Positions 1 through 5,961 of a stretch of DNA of 6,326 nt are shown in pieces. Below the pieces are notes generated by a model. It searched no databases. It was given only the letters and a program-made list of their open reading frames with translations, and was not told where the DNA came from. Position 1 is the stretch's first letter, and every line of letters starts with the position of its first letter. The translations under genes were made by a program, and so were the position numbers. Origin of the DNA: an uncultured Clostridia bacterium (lineage in GTDB: Bacteria > Bacillota > Clostridia > Oscillospirales > Acutalibacteraceae); NCBI GenBank assembly GCA_937915775.1, contig CALGGQ010000182.1:1-6326 (forward strand). Reading direction: 5' to 3'.

Positions 1-1
1 A

Positions 2-2713
2 TTTGCGACTTCTTTAATTACTTCGTCTATATTGTGCGTTGATTTATCCACTTTTGCAACTGAAATAAGCATTTCAAATCGCGCACAGTGGTTGTCACAA
101 TTGGCGCAAATATTTGAAATGACCGTTGATGATGATAATTATCCGGATAATTATTTCTCGGACCTTTCTGAAGATTCAGAATACTATTATGATGTTCTGC
201 TTGCCGCCGAGTTTGGTGTTATTGATGTGAAAGCAGGCGATCCTGTCAATCCTGAAGGAGAAATTACGCGCGAATTTGCTGCCCAAACGCTGAATTTCTG
301 TATCGGTTGGACGCTGGACGATGAGGAAAATGAAGAATATGAAGAATATGAAGAATATGAATATACCTTCTCTGATTGGGAGGAATGCGCTTATCCCTAT
401 GATGATCAGGTTGCTGTTAACAGAGGCTGGTTCGCCTTAAACGAAGACAATCAGTTTTTACCGGAACAAAAGGTAACTGCTGAAGAAATACAGTTCATGC
501 TTTCAGATACTGAGCAGGCACTCTTGGGCGATGAAGTTGATGAAAACTATGACAGCACTTATGAGTATCATGACGATGTCATAGAAATTGATAAAGACGC
601 TGAAGTTGATTTTAATGATAATTACGTTGTCATTCACAGTACTGAATATACGATTGCAGCCAATGACACCTTCGTTGTTTATTCTAATGAGATACCGGTA
701 ATGTATACTGCTGAGAATGTAACCGTTGGAGATGACAGCCTGACGATTCAGGTTTCTGATGAAGTTGCAGAGGATGCTGTTGAAAACATTGATATGCAGA
801 CGGTGTTCGACGTTGATACGAGCGACTTTATTCCCGCAGAAGGCTTTGAAATTGTAGAAGAGGAACCATCATCTTCTTCCTTAAGGAAAGCAAGTGCAAA
901 AGCGCCATCTATCAAAAACAGTATAAAGCTATCAAAAAAGATTAATCTTATTTCAGGTAATTCTGTTACGGTTGAAATCAAAATATCCAATATTAAGTTT
1001 TCTGATAAACTTAATACTGAGAATAAAGCGATAACAATAAAATCCTCCTTTGACTTGTCAGTAGCTGTTAACGGTGAATTCAATTTAGAAGATATTACAG
1101 AAGACCTTGATGATGAATTAGGTGATCTAGGCACTATACCGATAGCAGGAATCGGTTATTTTGAATTTAAACCGAAATTTAATATAAGCGGAAAAGTAGA
1201 ATTCAAACAAACATATAAGGCTGTAATTGGTTTTACAAAAGATGAAAGCGGAATGCACAATATTTCCTCTTTTCATAAAGGAAATTTTACCTATACGTTT
1301 GAGGGTGCCTGCAAGTTAGGTATTAAGGTCGGTATCGGTGTAAAAATCGTGGCGGTAAAGGTCGGAATATACGCCGAAATCGGTACACTGGCTAAGGTGT
1401 CTTGCCAAACAACAACTCAGCCATCCGGCTACAGTATTTATTGCTTAACGCTAAGTGCTTATTTATATTTTAACGTAGGTGTTGAACTAAAAATTGATTT
1501 TGTAGTTTGGAAGACGACTGCAAAACTCGAATGGGAGATTTTTAAAGAAAGCAATAGCCCTATAAGGCTTTACTTCCATTTTGAAAACGGAAAAGAGGTT
1601 GATGAATGTACAGCCGGTAAGACAAAATATGTTACGCCTTCTGATACAAATTACGGTTCTGCCTCGATTAATTATTCTTATGACGGAGAAACTCATTTTC
1701 CTACTGAAGAAATGATCGAAAACTTTTATCCATCGACCTGCACAGAAGAAGGTAGTTATGATGCTGTCGTATATTGCTACGAATGTGGTCTAGAATTGTT
1801 CAGGGAAAGACGAGTCCTTCCTGCGATTGGACATTCTTATCTCACTAAAAAAGCTACCTGTACAGAGAATGGATACGATTATGCAGCCTGTGATGAATGC
1901 GGTAAAACGTATTATATGAACTTTGTAAACGCTTTAGGTCATAAGGAAGTAATTGATGAAGGTGTTGCTCCGACTTGTACCGATGCAGGTTTAACAGAAG
2001 GTAGTCATTGTTCTCGCTGTAATGAAATAATTAAAGAACAGCAGTTAATTCCAGCGCTTGGGCATAGTGTGGCAATAGATAAGGCTGTAGCTCCGACTTG
2101 TACTGAAACGGGCTTAACAGAAGGCAGTCACTGCTCTGTATGTAACACTGTAATGAAAGAGCAAACAGTTGTTCCGGCGAAAGGTCACACTGTAGTTACA
2201 GATAATGCTGTTGCCGCTACCTGTACGCAAACAGGCTTGACAGCAGGTAGTCACTGCTCTGTATGTAAGACTGTACTTAAAAAACAGACTGCTGTGCCGG
2301 CAAAAGGACATACCGTAGTAGTTGATAAAGCCATTTCTGCAACCTTTAAGAAATCGGGTAAGACAGCGGGATCGCATTGCTCAGTTTGCGGTACGGTTAT
2401 CAAGGTTCAAAAGACTGTTGCAAAGCTCAAGGCAGCGAAGCTGTCAACCGTCAAGAAGGGCAGCAAGTCCTTTACGGCAACTTGGAAAAAGATGACCGGT
2501 GTAGATGGCTATCAGATCCAGTATTCACTGAAAAAGAATATGACCTCGTCTAAGACCAAGACGGTCAAAGGCGCCGCTAAAACAAAACTTACGGTTAAGA
2601 AGTTAAAAGCGAAGAAAACATACTATGTGCGCATTCGCGCCTACAAGGTCATTAACGGTAAAAAGGTTTATAGCGCTTGGTCTGCTAAGAAAAAGGTAAC
2701 TACAAAGAAATAG
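2..2713 (+). CDS. Large secreted cell-surface protein: SLH-like N-terminus, beta-rich middle, Cys-repeat array, FN3-like C-terminus (5' partial)
   Basis: The frame is open to the left edge, so the true start lies just outside the window; 903 residues are visible. The first codons read FATSLITSSILCVDLSTFA, the hydrophobic core and small-residue end of a signal peptide, with likely cleavage near base 58. The protein is therefore exported and lacks perhaps 10-20 residues. Bases ~65-310 encode an S-layer-homology-like unit (ISNRAQWLSQLAQIF ... GEITREFAAQTL). A second, weaker unit lies at ~388-510 (VNRGWFALNEDNQFLP ... VTAEEIQFML). Between them is a Glu/Tyr tract. Bases ~540-1640 are acidic, then beta-rich with no family I recognise. 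Six cysteine repeats follow (1739-2420), then a lysine-rich FN3-like domain (~2430-2710: VDGYQIQYS ... YYVRIRAYK). No LPxTG motif is present, so SLH-type wall attachment is plausible by inference. The role is unknown; adhesion or envelope structure is a guess. Confidence is high for a real surface protein and low for function. Confidence 0.9.
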   Translation, partial: FATSLITSSILCVDLSTFATEISISNRAQWLSQLAQIFEMTVDDDNYPDNYFSDLSEDSEYYYDVLLAAEFGVIDVKAGDPVNPEGEITREFAAQTLNFCIGWTLDDEENEEYEEYEEYEYTFSDWEECAYPYDDQVAVNRGWFALNEDNQFLPEQKVTAEEIQFMLSDTEQALLGDEVDENYDSTYEYHDDVIEIDKDAEVDFNDNYVVIHSTEYTIAANDTFVVYSNEIPVMYTAENVTVGDDSLTIQVSDEVAEDAVENIDMQTVFDVDTSDFIPAEGFEIVEEEPSSSSLRKASAKAPSIKNSIKLSKKINLISGNSVTVEIKISNIKFSDKLNTENKAITIKSSFDLSVAVNGEFNLEDITEDLDDELGDLGTIPIAGIGYFEFKPKFNISGKVEFKQTYKAVIGFTKDESGMHNISSFHKGNFTYTFEGACKLGIKVGIGVKIVAVKVGIYAEIGTLAKVSCQTTTQPSGYSIYCLTLSAYLYFNVGVELKIDFVVWKTTAKLEWEIFKESNSPIRLYFHFENGKEVDECTAGKTKYVTPSDTNYGSASINYSYDGETHFPTEEMIENFYPSTCTEEGSYDAVVYCYECGLELFRERRVLPAIGHSYLTKKATCTENGYDYAACDECGKTYYMNFVNALGHKEVIDEGVAPTCTDAGLTEGSHCSRCNEIIKEQQLIPALGHSVAIDKAVAPTCTETGLTEGSHCSVCNTVMKEQTVVPAKGHTVVTDNAVAATCTQTGLTAGSHCSVCKTVLKKQTAVPAKGHTVVVDKAISATFKKSGKTAGSHCSVCGTVIKVQKTVAKLKAAKLSTVKKGSKSFTATWKKMTGVDGYQIQYSLKKNMTSSKTKTVKGAAKTKLTVKKLKAKKTYYVRIRAYKVINGKKVYSAWSAKKKVTTKK
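332..364 (+). repeat. 9-bp in-frame tandem repeat (Glu-Glu-Tyr tract)
   Basis: Three perfect copies of GAAGAATAT (332-358) are followed by a partial copy, GAATAT. They encode EEY-EEY-EEY-EY in the acidic linker between the two SLH-like units. The unit is a multiple of three, so slippage would change linker length without breaking the frame. Confidence 0.85.
1739..2420 (+). repeat. Six tandem ~40-residue Cys/Gly-His repeats inside the surface protein
   Basis: Repeat units begin at the cysteine codons at 1739, 1859, 1976, 2099 and 2222, and at the equivalent codon at 2345. The spacings are 120, 117, 123, 123 and 123 bases (40, 39, 41, 41, 41 residues). The consensus of a unit is CT..G...GSHCS.C....K.Q...PA.GH. 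That is a first cysteine, a CxxC pair 9-11 residues later, and a Gly-His near the end. Units 3-5 are the most alike, including at DNA level around the SHCSVC codons, which suggests recent duplication. Unit 6 is decayed: its first cysteine is Phe (TTT for TGT) and its Gly-His is lost where it runs into the FN3-like domain. Arrays like this are common in surface proteins of gut Clostridia. Metal binding or disulfide bonding is possible but not shown. Confidence 0.9.
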
Positions 2714-2717
2714 AAAG

Positions 2718-2741
2718 AGGGGAGCGGTTTTCCGCTCCCTT
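2718..2741 (+). terminator. Hairpin just after the surface-protein gene
   Basis: GGGAGCGG-TTTT-CCGCTCCC forms a perfect 8-bp stem (2720-2739). It can be extended by one G-T and one A-T pair, and starts about 5 bases after the TAG stop. The T-run after it is very short (TT, then AAAA), so alone it would be a weak terminator. It probably works with, or protects the mRNA end ahead of, the stronger hairpin 15 bases downstream. Confidence 0.6.
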
Positions 2742-2755
2742 AAAACGTAAAAAAT

Positions 2756-2783
2756 AAACCGTCCTTTTGGACGGTTTTGTTTT
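2756..2783. terminator. Bidirectional Rho-independent terminator between the surface-protein gene and rpmB
   Basis: AAACCGTCC-TTTT-GGACGGTTT is a perfect 9-bp stem with a four-base loop (2756-2777). It is followed on the plus strand by TGTTTT. On the minus strand the same stem is followed by ATTTTTTACG, also a T-rich tail. It sits between two convergent genes, 43 bases after the surface-protein stop and directly beyond the rpmB stop, so it can end transcription from both sides. Confidence 0.9.
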
Positions 2784-2785
2784 CA

Positions 2786-2971
2786 TTATGCTCTTTCTAC
2801 CTTACCTGAACGAAGGCATCTTGTGCAAACATAAACTCTCTTGGGCGAGCCGTTAACGATAGCCTTTACTCTTTTAATATTCGGTTTCCAAGTTCTGTTG
2901 GAACGTCTGTGTGAGTGGGATACCTTAATACCGAAGGACATATCCTTGCCACAGTATTCACATTTAGCCAT
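2786..2971 (-). CDS. rpmB: 50S ribosomal protein L28
   Basis: L28 is a small protein of the large ribosomal subunit. The 61-residue product begins MAKCEYCGKDMSFGIKVSHS and continues with the family-typical stretch RRSNRTWKPNIKRVKAIVNG. It has two CxxC pairs (Cys4/Cys7 and Cys49/Cys52), the zinc-binding form of L28. The basic, Arg/Lys-rich body fits rRNA contact. The start at 2971 is chosen because a near-perfect ribosome binding site, AAGGAGGTG on the minus strand (2979-2987), sits 7 bases upstream. An upstream in-frame ATG at 3016 would add 15 atypical residues and lies at or ahead of the predicted transcript start, so it is not used. The gene is monocistronic here: divergent from recA and convergent with the surface-protein gene. 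Confidence 0.96.
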   Translation of the reverse strand: MAKCEYCGKDMSFGIKVSHSHRRSNRTWKPNIKRVKAIVNGSPKRVYVCTRCLRSGKVERA

Positions 2972-3006
2972 TTGCGAACACCTCCTTATAATTTTAGAAC
3001 GGATAA

Positions 3007-3035
3007 ATATTACCATAAACGAACGAAAAAAGCAA
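3007..3035 (-). promoter_or_regulatory. Predicted sigma-A promoter of rpmB
   Basis: On the minus strand there is TTGCTT (-35, 3030-3035), a 17-base spacer, and TAATAT (-10, 3007-3012). The -10 is preceded by TGG, an extended -10 element. The predicted transcript start near 3000 leaves a leader of about 29 bases that contains the strong ribosome binding site at 2979-2987. No room remains for a riboswitch or long leader. Confidence 0.7.
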
Positions 3036-3047
3036 GTGTTTTTTTCA

Positions 3048-3073
3048 TTTATTTTATGAAAGTGTAAAATAAA
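3048..3073. repeat. AT-only inverted repeat in the recA/rpmB divergent region
   Basis: TTTATTTTA (3048-3056) and TAAAATAAA (3065-3073) are perfect 9-base inverted arms around an 8-base spacer. The dyad lies between the two predicted -35 boxes. It could be a protein-binding site or a weak hairpin. Because it is made only of A and T in an AT-rich spacer, chance is a real alternative. Confidence 0.4.
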
Positions 3074-3093
3074 GGTCTTTTTTGTATTAATTC

Positions 3094-3122
3094 TTGATTT
3101 TATATACTATATTTAGTATAAT
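3094..3122 (+). promoter_or_regulatory. Predicted sigma-A promoter of recA (recA-recX-rimO unit)
   Basis: TTGATT (-35, 3094-3099), a 17-base spacer, and a perfect TATAAT (-10, 3117-3122). The expected start is near 3129, giving a leader of about 27 bases. The leader holds AAGGAG (3144-3149), 6 bases before the recA ATG. No canonical Gram-positive LexA box (CGAAC-N4-GTTCG type) is found between 2972 and 3155. Confidence 0.8.
3103..3120. promoter_or_regulatory. Dyad overlapping the recA -10 box; candidate operator
   Basis: TATACTA-TATT-TAGTATA is a perfect inverted repeat with 7-base arms. Its right arm covers the first four bases of the TATAAT -10 box, so a protein bound here would block RNA polymerase. 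The position suits a repressor site, and recA is normally under LexA control. The sequence does not match any LexA box I know, so this is only a positional candidate. Confidence 0.35.
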
Positions 3123-3155
3123 AGCAATGTAAAAAAATATGTTAAGGAGAAAGAT

Positions 3156-4298
3156 ATGGCAGCAGAAAAGAAAGTTTCAAATGACAAAAAAGCGGCTCTG
3201 GAATCCGCTCTCAAACAAATTGAAAAGCAGTTTGGCGCCGGCGCCATTATGCGTATGGGTGCCAGTGAGCATTTAAAGGTGGATGCTATATCCACAGGCT
3301 CACTGACGCTGGATATCGCTACCGGCATAGGCGGATTGCCGAAGGGAAGAATCGTAGAGATTTACGGTCCCGAATCCTCCGGTAAAACCACCCTTGCGCT
3401 GCACTGCGTTGCTGAGGCGCAGAAGGCAGGCGGCGAAGCGGCATTTATTGACGCGGAGCATGCCCTTGATCCGATTTATGCGGAAAACCTTGGCGTAGAT
3501 GTAGATTCTCTCTTGGTGTCGCAGCCGGATAACGGTGAGCAGGCGCTGGAGATTACGGAGCAGCTCGTGCGTTCCGGTGCTATCGATATTATCGTTGTGG
3601 ACTCCGTTGCCGCCCTCGTTCCGAAATCGGAAATAGAAGGCGAAATGGGCGATTCTCACGTTGGTCTGCACGCAAGATTAATGTCGCAGGCGCTGAGAAA
3701 GCTTGCCGGCGCGATTAATAAATCCAACTGTGTGATTATCTTTATCAACCAGCTGCGTGAAAAGGTCGGCGTTATCTACGGCAATCCGGAGGTTACTACC
3801 GGCGGCCGTGCGCTGAAGTTCTATGCTTCTATGCGTATTGATGTCAGACGTGTTGAGCAGATTAAGGCACCGGGTAATGAGTTTGTCGGCTCCCGTACCA
3901 GAGCAAAAATCGTCAAGAACAAGGTGGCGCCTCCGTTCAAGCAGGCGGAATTCGATATTATGTACGGCACCGGTATTGACAAAGACGGTGAAATCTGCGA
4001 CCTTGCTGTTAACCTCGGTATCATTAAGAAGAGCGGTTCCTGGTTCTCATATGGCGAGCAGCGCTTCCAGGGTAGAGATAAGCTGAAGGACTTAATTAAG
4101 AATGATAAGGCTTTCGCTGCCGAAATCGAAGGCAAGGTTTTAGAGCAGATGAAATCCGAAACCGAAAAAGAAAAAAGAGCCATCGCCGCGAAAGCAGAGG
4201 AAGCGGAGCCCGTCATTCCGAGTGAAGCACCTGTTACGCAGACAAGAGCCGCCGCTAAAGCCAAGCTCGATATCGCAATTGACGACGATGATGAATAA
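3156..4298 (+). CDS. recA: RecA recombinase
   Basis: RecA is an ATP-dependent recombinase. It forms filaments on single-stranded DNA, carries out strand exchange, and triggers LexA self-cleavage in the SOS response. The 380-residue product is full length. Visible motifs: N-terminal polymerisation helix (~10-30); Walker A GPESSGKT (71-78); catalytic Glu101 in FIDAEHALDP; Walker B IIVVDS (145-150); Gln199 in FINQ, the ATP-sensing glutamine that opens DNA-binding loop L2 (~200-218, with GNPEVTTGGRALKFY just after); KVAPPFKQAEF (~256-266); and an Ala/Glu-rich linker ending in an acidic tail, DDDDE. All key residues are present and there is no intein. AAGGAG lies 6 bases before the ATG. It is the first gene of a probable recA-recX-rimO transcript and is at higher GC than the surface-protein gene upstream. 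Confidence 0.99.
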   Translation: MAAEKKVSNDKKAALESALKQIEKQFGAGAIMRMGASEHLKVDAISTGSLTLDIATGIGGLPKGRIVEIYGPESSGKTTLALHCVAEAQKAGGEAAFIDAEHALDPIYAENLGVDVDSLLVSQPDNGEQALEITEQLVRSGAIDIIVVDSVAALVPKSEIEGEMGDSHVGLHARLMSQALRKLAGAINKSNCVIIFINQLREKVGVIYGNPEVTTGGRALKFYASMRIDVRRVEQIKAPGNEFVGSRTRAKIVKNKVAPPFKQAEFDIMYGTGIDKDGEICDLAVNLGIIKKSGSWFSYGEQRFQGRDKLKDLIKNDKAFAAEIEGKVLEQMKSETEKEKRAIAAKAEEAEPVIPSEAPVTQTRAAAKAKLDIAIDDDDE

Positions 4299-4307
4299 GA
4301 TTCAGGA

Positions 4308-4330
4308 TAGGAGAGCGTATGCTCTCCTAA
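4308..4330 (+). promoter_or_regulatory. recA-recX intergenic hairpin with embedded four-codon leader frame
   Basis: TAGGAGAGC-GTAT-GCTCTCCTA is a perfect 9-bp stem (4308-4329) filling most of the 33-base recA-recX gap. There is no T-tail, so it is not a normal terminator. The only ribosome-binding-like sequence here, AGGAG (4309-4313), is in the left arm and would be hidden when the stem forms. It is 18 bases from the recX ATG, too far for normal use. It is 5 bases from another ATG at 4319, which opens ATG-CTC-TCC-TAA (Met-Leu-Ser-stop), ending one base before the recX ATG. Both readings point to limited or coupled translation of recX. Regulation is inferred, not shown. Confidence 0.55.
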
Positions 4331-4331
4331 A

Positions 4332-4949
4332 ATGGTTACTATGAGAATTTCACACACAAAGGGCAGGGGAAAGAAAATTCACCTGCTGATTGATGACGAA
4401 TACCGTATTACCACCGATATTGATTTCTGGGCAGAGCATTACATCAAAGACGGCACGGAGATTGACGAGGAGGAATGGCAGGCGCTGGTGGACGAGATTA
4501 ATTATAAAAAAGCCGTCAGCAAATGCTATGACCTTCTCTCACGGCGTGACCACAGCGTTAAGGAATTGCGCACAAAACTGCTGCGCACGGTTGACGCGGA
4601 TAATGCGGAGCGCGCCATTGCGCATATGCAGGAGCTCGGATATCTTGATGATGAAAAATATGCAGATGCCCTGCTGAACTACTTAATGAACAGCAAGAAT
4701 ATGTCGCGCTCCTTTATTAAGCAAGAGATGTTTAAGCGCGGCGTACCGGCGGATATCATTAACAATCTATTGGAGGACACGGAAATTGATAACGTTTCCT
4801 CTGCGAAGGAACTGATACTGACCAAGTACCGAACAAAGCTGCAGGCGGAAAACGGCAGGGAAAAGGTGATTGCTGCGATGATGCGCAAGGGCTTTTCTTA
4901 TTCGGACGTAAAAACGGCATTGGAAGAACTGGAATATGGCGAAGAATAA
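4332..4949 (+). CDS. recX: RecX, regulatory protein of RecA
   Basis: RecX binds RecA filaments and modulates (usually restrains) recombinase activity; its place right after recA is classical. The 205-residue product has a short N-terminal beta-like extension (1-~55). The helical RecX core follows, as three repeats: ~60-100 (CYDLLSRRDHSVKELRTKL), ~103-150 (GYLDDEKYADAL ... IKQEMFKRGVPADII) and ~157-200 (the KGFSYSDVKTALEEL end). The start is uncertain. ATG 4332 and ATG 4341 are in frame and neither has a well-spaced ribosome binding site of its own. 4332 is preferred because it lies one base after the stop of the tiny leader frame at 4319-4330. The 3' end overlaps rimO by 14 bases in a different frame, which suggests translational coupling. 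Confidence 0.93.
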   Translation: MVTMRISHTKGRGKKIHLLIDDEYRITTDIDFWAEHYIKDGTEIDEEEWQALVDEINYKKAVSKCYDLLSRRDHSVKELRTKLLRTVDADNAERAIAHMQELGYLDDEKYADALLNYLMNSKNMSRSFIKQEMFKRGVPADIINNLLEDTEIDNVSSAKELILTKYRTKLQAENGREKVIAAMMRKGFSYSDVKTALEELEYGEE

Positions 4950-5961
4950 CACATTGAAAATCGGAATGATATCGCTCGGCTGCCCGAAAAATCAGGTGGA
5001 CGGTGAAGCGATGCTTGCTAAGTTATCGGCGGCAGGCTTTGAAATCGTTTCAGCTATTGAGGACAGCGATTTGATGATTGTCAACACCTGCGGATTTATT
5101 GAAGCCGCCAAGACGGAAGCGATTGAAACTATCTTAGAGGTGGCGGAGTATAAAAAGGCAGGGCTGATTAACGCTATCGTCGTTACCGGCTGCCTTGCGG
5201 AACGTTATCAGGAGGAGATATTAAAGGAAATGCCGGAGGTGGACGCTGTTGTCGGCATCGGCGCTAACGGTGATATTGTTAAGATTTGTCAAAAGGCGCT
5301 CCTGGGCATTGAAACGGCGTTTTTCCCGAATAAGTGTTATCTTCCCATTGATGACGAAAGAGTGCTTTCTACGCCCTCACACTGGGCATATCTGAAAATT
5401 GCCGAGGGCTGCGATAACCGCTGTGCTTACTGTGCCATTCCGTCTATTCGCGGCGCTTTCAGAAGCCGCACGATGGAATCGATTGTTGAGGAAGCAAAAT
5501 CTCTTGCTGCACGCGGCGTTAAAGAAGTCATCCTAATTGCGCAGGACACCACAAAGTACGGTCAGGATTTATACGGCGAATATAAGCTGGATGAGCTGTT
5601 GAAGCAGCTGGTGAAGATAGACGGCATTGAATGGATACGTTTGTTCTATTGCTATCCGCAGCGCATCACTGACAGCTTGATAGACGTGATTGCCAAAGAA
5701 GATAAGATATGTAAATATATCGATATTCCGCTGCAGCACGCCGATAAAGCCGTTTTACGTTCAATGAACAGAGTAGGTGACGGTGAGGAATATCAAGCGC
5801 TTCTGGAGAAGATGAGAAGCCGTATTGACGGCTTGGCGCTGCGTACCACCTTTATGGTCGGCTTTCCCGGTGAAACCGAGGAACAGTTTGAAACGCTCTG
5901 CCATTTTGTGAAAGATGTAAAAAATTATATTGTCCAAAATGTCTTAAAAGTGAACATATGA
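4936..5961 (+). CDS. rimO: RimO, ribosomal protein S12 methylthiotransferase, C-terminally truncated at a junction
   Basis: RimO is a radical-SAM enzyme that adds a methylthio group to an aspartate of ribosomal protein S12. Present: the N-terminal methylthiotransferase domain, with Cys16 (SLGCPKNQVDGE), Cys52 (VNTCGF) and Cys86 (VTGCLAERY) for the auxiliary iron-sulfur cluster; and the radical-SAM motif CDNRCAYC (Cys159, Cys163, Cys166), followed by IPSIRGAFRSR. Later conserved stretches are LFYCYPQRIT, IDIPLQHA and TTFMVGFPGETEEQFE. Family-like sequence ends near residue 329 (base ~5922); the last 12 residues before the TGA come from unrelated AT-rich DNA. The expected protein is ~440 residues, so the end of the radical-SAM domain and the whole TRAM domain are missing. 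The start at 4936 overlaps recX. The break coincides with the composition switch, so it is more likely an assembly join than a natural truncation. Confidence 0.93.
   Translation: MAKNNTLKIGMISLGCPKNQVDGEAMLAKLSAAGFEIVSAIEDSDLMIVNTCGFIEAAKTEAIETILEVAEYKKAGLINAIVVTGCLAERYQEEILKEMPEVDAVVGIGANGDIVKICQKALLGIETAFFPNKCYLPIDDERVLSTPSHWAYLKIAEGCDNRCAYCAIPSIRGAFRSRTMESIVEEAKSLAARGVKEVILIAQDTTKYGQDLYGEYKLDELLKQLVKIDGIEWIRLFYCYPQRITDSLIDVIAKEDKICKYIDIPLQHADKAVLRSMNRVGDGEEYQALLEKMRSRIDGLALRTTFMVGFPGETEEQFETLCHFVKDVKNYIVQNVLKVNI
5903..5922. other. Bacterial/AT-rich junction with a shared ~19-base segment
   Basis: In the rimO frame these bases give HFVKDVK, a good continuation of RimO. Shifted by one frame they give FCERCK, a good start of the downstream zinc finger. 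To the left the DNA is ~49% GC and bacterial; to the right ~22% GC and eukaryote-like. A segment that fits both sides is what a join through a shared short k-mer, or microhomology-mediated joining, would leave. The exact breakpoint cannot be placed within it. Confidence 0.7.

Noticed and set aside
32..34. TTG as the start of the surface protein
   Set aside because: The frame is open to base 2, and the upstream codons continue a signal peptide that a start at 32 would cut in half. The real start lies outside the window.
3021..3040. CGAACG near 3020 as a LexA half-site
   Set aside because: No matching GTTCG arm follows at four bases; the sequence continues as A-rich DNA.
2841..3059. 72-residue plus-strand frame over rpmB
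   Set aside because: It lies opposite rpmB, which has clear L28 sequence, a promoter and a ribosome binding site on the minus strand. The plus frame shows no family features.
4308..4329. recA-recX hairpin as a Rho-independent terminator
   Set aside because: The stem is followed by AAAATGG rather than a T-run, and recX with overlapping rimO follows directly.
3821..4357. 178-residue minus-strand frame over the 3' part of recA
   Set aside because: It is the antisense shadow of the recA coding sequence; its serine/alanine-rich product mirrors recA codon bias.
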